Shown piece after piece: positions 44,914-51,516 of a DNA stretch of 64,000 nt. The stretch comes from Phycisphaeraceae bacterium (GTDB lineage: Bacteria; Planctomycetota; Phycisphaerae; Phycisphaerales; UBA1924), in the NCBI GenBank assembly GCA_020639135.1, contig JACKHE010000006.1:124001-188000 (forward strand), in the 5' to 3' direction. The notes beneath the pieces are model-generated. The model ran no database searches, had not been told where the DNA came from, and saw only the letters and a program-made list of their open reading frames with translations. A program made the position numbers and the translations under genes. Position 1 is the first letter of the stretch; every line of letters starts with the position of its first letter.

Positions 44914-46563
44914 TCACGCTGCAATCTGGAGGTAGCGGAACAGATGCTGCATCTCACGCTGGACCGCCTGGTATCGGGCGTCGAGCCCGGCCGTGGACGC
45001 CGTCTTCGACCCGGGCTTGCAGCGGCCGTTGTAGGTCAGCAGCGGCTTGATCACCTTCTCGCGCAGAACGACCAGGGCGGCCATGGCGCGGAGCCCGTCC
45101 GGCGTGGGTTCGTAATGCCGGCCGCGGGGCGAGGTCTTCCGCACCAGGCCCTTGCCGCGCAGCTTCTTCAGGTCATACGCCGACTGACGCGAAGAGTAGG
45201 TCGCGCCGCCCTTGCCCATGATCTCTCGAACCATCTCGGCGTGCCGGGCGGCGGTGAACCCGCGCGGCGACGGCGACAGGGCGATCACCGCCTCCATCGC
45301 GGCGCGGGCTCGGGGCTTGTTGATGTCCACGCCGCCGATCCGCGTTCTGCCGACCACGCTCGGCGTGGGCAGCGACTCCAGCGTCCGATCGCTAATCCAG
45401 GCCGCATCAACGCAGCGGAGCGCCCGGAGGAACCGCTCGAGTATGTCGGCAAGCCTCTCGATGATGTCGGGGAACCTGTCGATGACCCGGCCGCATCGCA
45501 GCTCGACCGTGTTGTGGGCGATCGCCTCGGTTCGCAGCACGCGCTCGCCCTTGGTGTAGATCTTGACGGTCAAGCGTCCGAAGTGGATCTTGAAGATCGT
45601 CAGGTCGTACACGGGTCTCTCGACTACGGCTTCGAACCGTCGCGCCCCATAGAACCGCTTCTGCGGGCGTGTCTTCCACCCGAAGATCGTCTTGACGCGA
45701 TCGATGTTCATGAGCGATCGGGTGCGATCGATCACGCCGTGGAACACCTGATCCATGTGATGGCCGTTGTGGAACAGCAGGTTCCGGCTGTACTCGACCT
45801 GGTAGATCGAGTAGGCGTACCGGAAGCCGGACTTCTTCTGCTCGTCGAACGGCAGGCCGAAGCAGAGACACCGGTAGATCCAACGCTCGCAGACACGGTG
45901 AAGGCGCCCTACCGCGGCGCGCGACCGCAAGGTGTCCGCGACTGTCGCCAGCGCCGCGGCGTCGGATGTCTCGGTGAAGCAGTTGCCCTCCTTGACGAAC
46001 TCGACGCCGGCCTTCCTCGCCCGGCACGCGGTGTACTCGTGGCCGTTGAGCATCACCTGCGCCTTGAACGGCGCGTGGCCGCTCATCCTGACGGTCACGT
46101 GGCCCCACTCGTCATCGATGATGTGGAACGAGTAGTGGTTGACGAACGGCGTCGGCGTCTTCCGCTTCAGGTGGAAGCCGCCGCCGGGGAAGCGCAGAAC
46201 ATTCCACACCGGCGACGGCGCCCGGTTCACCATGACGGCGAAGACGCCTCGGAAGCCCGGATCCTCGGGCATGTATTGCTCGGCGATCTTGTGCTTGCGC
46301 TCGCCCGACTTGCAGTAGATGACCGGGATGTCGTTCTTCTTCGCCCACCCCCGGACGCGCCGCGAGAACCGTCCCGCCATGCGCATCAGGCGCGTGTTGT
46401 CGAGGTTGTCCGTCGTGCCGTGCAGCTGAAGCCACCAGTGGCGGAAGCCCCCGGGCGAACCACCCAGCTTGCAGTAGGCGTTGACGATGATGCGGTCGAC
46501 GACGTCGTAGCTCTCGTCGAGCAGGCGAGCGTACCGCTGCGTGAACGGATCTTGCGCGACCAT
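44914..46563 (-). CDS. Conserved multi-copy-family protein with C-terminal winged helix
   Basis: The 549-residue protein belongs to a family I recall as recurring, often in many copies, in Acidobacteria, Chloroflexi and Planctomycetes genomes, with no proven function. Landmarks are RHWWLQLHGTTDNLDNTRLMRMAGRFSRR split by short gaps, HIIDDEWGHVTVRMSGHAPF, GHEYTACRARKAG and YDLTIFKIHFGRLTVKIYTKGER. The C-terminus is a winged helix (YDLKKLRGKGLVRKTSPRGRHYE). It is antisense to the phage genes on both sides and is probably an inserted element. The ATG at 46563 has AAGGAG at ideal spacing; the frame stays open to 46626. Confidence 0.72.
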   Translation of the reverse strand: MVAQDPFTQRYARLLDESYDVVDRIIVNAYCKLGGSPGGFRHWWLQLHGTTDNLDNTRLMRMAGRFSRRVRGWAKKNDIPVIYCKSGERKHKIAEQYMPEDPGFRGVFAVMVNRAPSPVWNVLRFPGGGFHLKRKTPTPFVNHYSFHIIDDEWGHVTVRMSGHAPFKAQVMLNGHEYTACRARKAGVEFVKEGNCFTETSDAAALATVADTLRSRAAVGRLHRVCERWIYRCLCFGLPFDEQKKSGFRYAYSIYQVEYSRNLLFHNGHHMDQVFHGVIDRTRSLMNIDRVKTIFGWKTRPQKRFYGARRFEAVVERPVYDLTIFKIHFGRLTVKIYTKGERVLRTEAIAHNTVELRCGRVIDRFPDIIERLADILERFLRALRCVDAAWISDRTLESLPTPSVVGRTRIGGVDINKPRARAAMEAVIALSPSPRGFTAARHAEMVREIMGKGGATYSSRQSAYDLKKLRGKGLVRKTSPRGRHYEPTPDGLRAMAALVVLREKVIKPLLTYNGRCKPGSKTASTAGLDARYQAVQREMQHLFRYLQIAA

Positions 46564-46880
46564 GACCAGCTCCTTCTTGAACCGGTCGATCGTAAGCAGC
46601 CAATCCATCTGCCGCGCAGCGGCCACTTGTTCCGGGCGCCGTCCCGGAAAAAGCGTAGGTACTTGGCGGCGCTTGAACGCAAAGCACGCCCGCGGGAACA
46701 GCGGCGCTATTGGAAAGACTTACTTCGAGGTGTCCGGATTGCTCCGGCTCGCCCACGTTGGCCCACGTCGCTTCCCTGGCGGACCTGGCGGCACGTGGGC
46801 CACTTCCCGCGCAGGACGCCACACGGGCCAACCTGGGCGATCACGAACCAACACCACCACCCCGTCACGGAGGACAACCG
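46564..46880. other. Divergent intergenic region with inverted repeat
   Basis: This 317-base gap lies between the minus-strand family protein and the plus-strand methylase. It contains GGCCCACGT (46760-46768) facing ACGTGGGCC (46793-46801), plus a further GCCCACGT copy at 46751-46758. The repeats could be an operator. No gene was supported here. Confidence 0.5.
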
Positions 46881-48245
46881 ATGAAGATTGAGCAACGCGC
46901 CCTGAGCGCGATCACCCCCTACGACAAGAACCCCCGCAACAACGACGAGGCGGTCGCCGCCGTCGCCGAGAGCATCGAGCGGTTCGGCTTCCGCCAACCC
47001 ATCGTCGTGGACGAGGCCGGCGTCATTGTCTGCGGTCACACGCGGTGGAAGGCGGCGCAGCGGCTCGGGCTCAAGAAGGTCCCGGTCCATGTCGCCACGG
47101 ACCTCACGCCCGAGCAGATCCGGGCGTACCGGATCGCCGACAACAAGACCAACGAGCTCGCCTCCTGGGACATGGAGCTGCTGCCCCTGGAGCTGGCCGA
47201 CCTCCGGGACGCCGGGATCGACTGGTCGCTGCTGGGCTTCGACGAGGACGAGCTTGCGAAGATGCTCGGCGGCGACGTGGCCGACGGGCTGACCGACCCG
47301 GACCAGGTGCCCGAGCCGCCGGACGACCCGGTGACCAGGCCCGGCGACCTGATCATCCTCGGCGAGCACCGGCTGCTGTGCGGCGACTCGTCGAGCGCCG
47401 AGGACGTGGACCGGCTGCTCGACGGAGCGAAGATCGATCTCGTCAACACCGACCCGCCGTACAACGTGAAGGTTGAGCCTCGGTCGAACAACGCCATCGC
47501 GGCGGGCAACTCGTCGTTCGCGGCGCCGGAGAAGAAGGGCAAGCACCACCAGAAGTTCGACCTGGCCCGTCACCCGGAGAAGGCCAAGGCAACGCACGCC
47601 AAGATGCGCGCCAAGGACCGGCCGCTCGAAAACGACTTCGTCACCGACGAGGCCTTCGACGAGATGCTCCTCGCCTGGTTCGGCAACATGGCGCGCGTGC
47701 TCAAGCCCGGCGGCTCGTTCTACATCTGGGGCGGCTACGCGAACCTGGGCAACTACCCGGCGCCGCTGAAGGCGTGCGGGTTGTACTTCAGCCAAGGGGT
47801 CGTGTGGGACAAGCAGCACCCGGTGCTTACGCGCAAGGACTTCATGGGCGCCTTCGAGATCTGCTTCTACGGCTGGCGCGAGGGCGCCGGGCACAAGTTC
47901 CTGGGGCCCAACAACGCGACCGACCTCTGGCACGTCAAGAAGGTCAACCCGCAGAGCATGGTCCACCTCACCGAGAAGCCGGTCGAGCTGGCCGTGCGCG
48001 CGATGCAGTACTCGTCACGCCCGGGCGGGCACGTCCTCGACCTCTTCGGCGGCTCCGGCTCGACGCTGATCGCCGCCGAGCAGACGGGGCGGCGGGCGTT
48101 CCTGATGGAGATCGATCCGGCGTACTGCGACGTGATCGTGCAGCGGTGGGAGGAGTTCACGGGGAAGAAGGCAGAGCGGATCGCAGCGACAGGCGGACTG
48201 ACATCAGAAAAGCGAGCCGCCCTCGATCCAGAGGAACTTGTCTAA
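46881..48245 (+). CDS. ParB-like domain fused to DNA methyltransferase
   Basis: The 454-residue protein has an N-terminal ParB/Srx-like domain (residues 1-105, with NPRNNDEAVAAVAESI, VIVCGHTRWKAAQRLG). A beta-class DNA methyltransferase follows: catalytic DPPY at 191-194, TEKPVELAVRAM, and the SAM motif DLFGGSGST near residue 415. This fusion is a common phage modification enzyme that protects phage DNA from host restriction. GGAGG precedes the ATG. Its 3' end overlaps the convergent minus-strand gene by 42 bases. Confidence 0.93.
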   Translation: MKIEQRALSAITPYDKNPRNNDEAVAAVAESIERFGFRQPIVVDEAGVIVCGHTRWKAAQRLGLKKVPVHVATDLTPEQIRAYRIADNKTNELASWDMELLPLELADLRDAGIDWSLLGFDEDELAKMLGGDVADGLTDPDQVPEPPDDPVTRPGDLIILGEHRLLCGDSSSAEDVDRLLDGAKIDLVNTDPPYNVKVEPRSNNAIAAGNSSFAAPEKKGKHHQKFDLARHPEKAKATHAKMRAKDRPLENDFVTDEAFDEMLLAWFGNMARVLKPGGSFYIWGGYANLGNYPAPLKACGLYFSQGVVWDKQHPVLTRKDFMGAFEICFYGWREGAGHKFLGPNNATDLWHVKKVNPQSMVHLTEKPVELAVRAMQYSSRPGGHVLDLFGGSGSTLIAAEQTGRRAFLMEIDPAYCDVIVQRWEEFTGKKAERIAATGGLTSEKRAALDPEELV

Positions 48246-48758
48246 CTGCTTCCGGGAGAACTCGTGCAACGCAAAGTGATCAATAAACCGGTCCATAATC
48301 TGCATGAACTTCGGATAATCACCGAGGTCGTAGCGTCGGAAGCGCGTGAATTGAAACAGCTTCTGGTATCGCCAGAGTGCCTCATCGACGCGCGAGTCGT
48401 AAATCTGGAACCCATCCGGCATGTGCCAGGCGCAGTACTTGGTGGCGAAGGAGTAGTTGTACCTTGCTTTGCCATTACTCAGTTGGAATGTGGCGATGCG
48501 GGGTACAAGGCTGGAATCAGACGCCTGCAATTCCGAGTCGATTTCCAAACTCACGATGTGGCGGGCGACGCCGTGAACATCGAACACGCTTGTGCTGTAG
48601 AGACGGTTCAGTGTCACGACCTTGGCCAGGACCTGTGGAAGATCCGTGTTGGTAGGCCAGGCTTGGAAGACGAGTTCGAGCGCTGCGTCCGCATCTGCGT
48701 AATCGACGAAGAGGGGCAGGCGCGAGCGTACATATTCGGGAGTCGGACGGGGCAGCAT
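48204..48758 (-). CDS. Hypothetical protein, third gene of the minus-strand cargo cassette
   Basis: The 184-residue protein is not assigned to a named family. The YSFATKYCAWHMPDGFQIYDS stretch split over its middle, the DEALWRYQ helix and the DRFIDHFALHEFSRKQLDKFLW end look conserved and are reminiscent of small phage-island proteins of unknown role. AT-rich codon use and orientation match the two genes upstream, so it is treated as part of the same cassette, 102 bases downstream of the oxygenase. It overlaps the methylase 3' end. Confidence 0.62.
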   Translation of the reverse strand: MLPRPTPEYVRSRLPLFVDYADADAALELVFQAWPTNTDLPQVLAKVVTLNRLYSTSVFDVHGVARHIVSLEIDSELQASDSSLVPRIATFQLSNGKARYNYSFATKYCAWHMPDGFQIYDSRVDEALWRYQKLFQFTRFRRYDLGDYPKFMQIMDRFIDHFALHEFSRKQLDKFLWIEGGSLF

Positions 48759-48860
48759 CGGATCAAGGTAACACGGGCGCCATGGGCCGCAAGAAACCTC
48801 AGCCGCGACCGTCGGGAGTGGAGGGGGGGAAGCGTGACCTGCTCAGCGGTCAGTCCTGTT

Positions 48861-49499
48861 TCAGCCTCTCGTAGTGATCCAGAATCGTCGCAGCAGTCTC
48901 TTGCTGTCATGGTTGATCGAGTCGCGGCCATGGAGCATTCGACCGTTGTCTATGACAAGCGCCTCGCCCACATCGAGCAGGACTCGAATCGGATTCTGAT
49001 CCTGAAGCCGATCCATTTCTCGACCAAGAGTTTGATAGGCACGGATCGAATGCACATCCGTTTCAACCGGTTTGATCCAGGCGGCAAAGAAAAGGCGATC
49101 ACCCAGCTGTGTCGTTCGAAGGATTGGCACGAGCGAGGGTGGCTCGCCGCTTCGGACGTGAACCTCTGCGTGCACATGCCGCAAGGCCTCTCTGGTCTGC
49201 TCGTCGCACCGGCTCAATGCCTCGTGTCCATCGAGCAAGATCTGTGCGCCGTCGGAGTCGTCTTGTCGCTCGCATCTCCAGCAGATGTAGTCTGCCTCCG
49301 GATGGTCCATGTGGCATGGAACTGGCTCCGGTTGACACAGATATGTGCGAACGTCCCGACGGAGAGCCACTTCGGTTTCACACCAATGGCGCCCGAGCGA
49401 CCCTGCGAGCGCTCGATATTCAGCATCTGTCATGGCCGGCACTCGGCACCAACCGGAATTGCGCAATTCGGAACGGACCTGATCACAAAGCGGTGTCAT
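48861..49499 (-). CDS. TauD/TfdA-like 2-oxoglutarate-Fe(II) oxygenase
   Basis: The 212-residue protein shows the iron-binding HxD at H63/D65 in CHMDHPE, a distal histidine in NGRMLHGRD (H190), and the 2-oxoglutarate-binding arginine in RLLRRFWI. It is shorter than typical TauD (about 280 residues), but the double-stranded beta-helix core appears complete. It should hydroxylate or otherwise oxidise a substrate. It sits 12 bases after the gene for a Cys/Trp/His-tailed protein, which may be its substrate; this is an inference from gene order. Confidence 0.72.
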   Translation of the reverse strand: MTPLCDQVRSELRNSGWCRVPAMTDAEYRALAGSLGRHWCETEVALRRDVRTYLCQPEPVPCHMDHPEADYICWRCERQDDSDGAQILLDGHEALSRCDEQTREALRHVHAEVHVRSGEPPSLVPILRTTQLGDRLFFAAWIKPVETDVHSIRAYQTLGREMDRLQDQNPIRVLLDVGEALVIDNGRMLHGRDSINHDSKRLLRRFWITTRG

Positions 49500-49511
49500 C
49501 TGAGTATCAGA

Positions 49512-49970
49512 TCAGACAACTGCGGCTTCATCCGGCTTCGCACTTTTGCACGCGTGCCAGCACCGGCTCTGACAGTCATGCCAGCAATTTGTCATCCGCG
49601 GGTCTTCGGACTTGGCGACGTATGGCTCACCAAATTCTATTTCCCACAACTCGGCAGTCTTGTCGAAGGTGCGCTGAAGCACTGGAAGCTCTTCCTCGTT
49701 GGAGCCGAATCCGCCATCGTGATCGAGAATGTCACCGAAGAGTCGTTGGCAGTCGTTGTAGTAGGCACGCGGATTCATCATATGCATGTGCCACATTTCG
49801 TCGATGTTCTTCGTTGGCGCGAGCGGTTGCCCTGGATGACGCTGAGCAAGGATGAGGAATTTCTCATACCGAGCAAGCTCGTACCGGATCTGGTCGTCAC
49901 TCCAGTCCTCGGGGAACGAGGGAGACTTCTTGGCCGCTGCGAACAGGTCAACGCTGATCGGACTTGTCAT
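49512..49970 (-). CDS. GRDP-like helical protein with CWHxC-repeat tail
   Basis: The 152-residue protein matches the glycine-rich-domain-protein-like (GRDP) family in its core: a WSDDQIRYELARYEKFLILA helix, the DEMWHMHMMNPRAYYNDC motif and LFGDILDHDGG. The C-terminal tail is CWHDCQSRCWHAC, with cysteines exactly every four residues (129, 133, 137, 141), then an acidic end. That tail looks like a metal-binding site or a modified-peptide core. It is the first gene of the cassette that also holds the oxygenase. No strong ribosome site was seen. Confidence 0.7.
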   Translation of the reverse strand: MTSPISVDLFAAAKKSPSFPEDWSDDQIRYELARYEKFLILAQRHPGQPLAPTKNIDEMWHMHMMNPRAYYNDCQRLFGDILDHDGGFGSNEEELPVLQRTFDKTAELWEIEFGEPYVAKSEDPRMTNCWHDCQSRCWHACKSAKPDEAAVV

Positions 49971-50065
49971 AGTCGAACCTCCTGCTTGTTAGTGATGGAA
50001 TGGATTCTAGCCCGGTGTGGCCGTCCCAAGACCAGCGACAACCTGATACTGCTGGGACCAAAGGA

Positions 50066-50092
50066 AAACCCCGGCAGTGATCGCCGGGGTCA
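50066..50092 (-). terminator. Rho-independent terminator after the HARE-HTH gene
   Basis: An 8-bp stem (50070-50077 with 50085-50092) is followed on the minus strand by TTTTCC. It lies 22 bases beyond the stop of the HARE-HTH gene and isolates it from the cargo cassette. Confidence 0.8.
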
Positions 50093-50114
50093 ATGGTTGG
50101 AAATCGCGATTAGT

Positions 50115-50516
50115 TCAGGCCGCTTCGAACAGCCCCCGCTCAACCTTGCGGAATCGGGCGCCCTTGCCCTTGGCCGCGATCTCCCGCGTCATCGCCGCGT
50201 AGAGCGTCGCGTGGGGCGTCTTGCCGCCGGGGCTCTTCCACAGGTTCTTGGCCGTGACGGCCTCGACGATCGCCTTGGCTGGCATCGGCTCCTTCGCGCA
50301 GGCGAGCACGGTCGCGGCGGCGTCGAGCAGGCTGACGCGCTTGGGCTTGGTCGGCTTCTGCGGCGCGGGCTTCGCTGCCTTCGTACGGGCGGTGCCCTCG
50401 GCGCGGGCGGCGCGGGCGCTCATGCGCGGCGCCTTCTTCGGGCCGGCCTTCTTCGTGGTGGCCTTCGTCGTGGCCTTCTTCGAGGTCTTCTTCCGGGTGG
50501 TCTTCTTCGCGGTCAT
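50115..50516 (-). CDS. Basic protein with HARE-HTH domain
   Basis: The 133-residue protein has a Lys/Ala/Thr-rich tail of about 60 residues at its N-terminus (histone-H1-like) and a C-terminal HARE-HTH winged helix (SLLDAAATVLACAKEPMPAKAIV, then TPHATLYAAMTREI and FRKVERGLFE). HARE-HTH domains are linked to recognition of modified DNA. In a prophage next to a DNA methyltransferase it could bind modified phage DNA or act as a nucleoid protein. Confidence 0.75.
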   Translation of the reverse strand: MTAKKTTRKKTSKKATTKATTKKAGPKKAPRMSARAARAEGTARTKAAKPAPQKPTKPKRVSLLDAAATVLACAKEPMPAKAIVEAVTAKNLWKSPGGKTPHATLYAAMTREIAAKGKGARFRKVERGLFEAA

Positions 50517-50570
50517 GTCGATGCTCCTTCTGGTTGGTGTGGAAACGAAAACGCCCGCAACACGCGGGCG

Positions 50571-50846
50571 TCAGATGAGTCGGGTCTCGATGTCCCTGCC
50601 GCAGGCGGGGCAGGTGATCCGCGTCGGCGGCGGGGCCTGCGGCGGTTGCGTTCGCGTCGCGTCGGCGGCGGCCTGCACGATGCACGCGCGCTCGAAGCCG
50701 CGCGAGTAGGCGAGGTCGAGGACCTCGTGCACTCTCGCCGGCAGGTCGTTCGGGTCGCACGCGGTCAGCGTCTCGGCCCAGCGGGTGAGGTCCTGCGAGC
50801 GTTTGGCGTCGAGGCGTTGCAGGAACGATTCATGGTCGTTGGTCAT
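50571..50846 (-). CDS. Small phage protein with C-terminal CPxCG knuckle
   Basis: The 91-residue protein is helical and ends with ITCPACGRDIETRL, a single CxxC pair as in half zinc ribbons. Its role is unknown. It is preceded by GGAGACCGCC and is one of three short minus-strand genes that sit before the packaging genes. Confidence 0.55.
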   Translation of the reverse strand: MTNDHESFLQRLDAKRSQDLTRWAETLTACDPNDLPARVHEVLDLAYSRGFERACIVQAAADATRTQPPQAPPPTRITCPACGRDIETRLI

Positions 50847-50876
50847 GGCGGTCTCCTTCGTGGTGCGGGCGTCCGT

Positions 50877-51137
50877 TCACTCGGCCTCGCGGAGGAAGCG
50901 CTCGACCTCGTCGCGCTCCATCCCGCTGGCGAAGGCGACGATGTTGGCCAGGTCGGAGCGGATCAGCGCCAGGTCGCACGCCTTGCCCCAGTTGCCCGGG
51001 TCGGCCTTGGCGGCGTCGTCGCGCTTCTCGAGCTCCATCGCGAGCACGTCGAGCAGCCTGGCGATGTCGCTGCGCTGGGCCGCGTACATCCCGGCGGCGG
51101 TGGGTTCGTTCGGTTTCGTGGTCGTGCGCTTGGTCAT
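50877..51137 (-). CDS. Small helical phage protein
   Basis: The 86-residue protein has a basic N-terminus and two helices (SDIARLLDVLAMELEKRDDAA and DLALIRSDLANIVAFASGM) and is acidic at its end. No family was recognised. GGAGC precedes the ATG. The 151 bases beyond it (51138-51288) form the divergent promoter region to the packaging genes. Confidence 0.55.
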   Translation of the reverse strand: MTKRTTTKPNEPTAAGMYAAQRSDIARLLDVLAMELEKRDDAAKADPGNWGKACDLALIRSDLANIVAFASGMERDEVERFLREAE

Positions 51138-51288
51138 GGTCGGGGCTCCTTCTGGTTATTGGCGCCGCGGCGTGTTCCGCGTCGCTGTTCACACAAGGGC
51201 AAAGCCTGCGCGGAACATCAAGGCCAATCCGTGACAATTTCGCAAAGTGGGCGACAAGTGGGCAACTGTTCCCGAAGGGGGGCCACGG

Positions 51289-51516
51289 ATGGCCGAACAC
51301 GCGCCTAGCAAAGCGCTGAACCCGATGGCGATGCCCGTCGCCGATGCGGCCCGGGCGCTGTCGCGCCTCGGCGGCGCCACGATCACCGCGGGCATGCTGC
51401 GCGACGACATCGACGCCGGCGCGCCGACGAACGCCGACGGCACGATCAACCTGGTGCACTACGCGGCCTGGCTGGCGCGGGAGATGTCCGCGGCGGGAGA
51501 AACGCGTGCCGATTGA
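51289..51516 (+). CDS. Putative Nu1-like terminase small subunit / DNA-binding module
   Basis: The 75-residue protein has a MPVADAARALSRLGGATITAGMLRDD helix-turn-helix-like start and ends with INLVHYAAWLARE. A similar pattern occurs at the start of the terminase large subunit that follows. It overlaps that gene by 11 bases. Its position fits a small terminase component that binds phage DNA ends. The ATG at 51289 has a GGGGGG run before it. Confidence 0.5.
   Translation: MAEHAPSKALNPMAMPVADAARALSRLGGATITAGMLRDDIDAGAPTNADGTINLVHYAAWLAREMSAAGETRAD

Noticed and set aside
46710..46880. Possible N-terminal extension of the ParB-methylase
   Set aside because: The ParB domain begins properly at 46881 with GGAGG before it; the upstream part contains inverted repeats that look regulatory.
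44695..46884. Plus-strand frame antisense to the multi-copy-family protein
   Set aside because: The minus-strand protein has a coherent, recognisable sequence and an ideal ribosome site; the plus frame has none.
48264..51308. Very long plus-strand open frame over the cargo cassette and small regulators
   Set aside because: It is antisense to four or more genes with recognisable domains or good ribosome sites, and its translation has no family resemblance and is full of low-complexity stretches.
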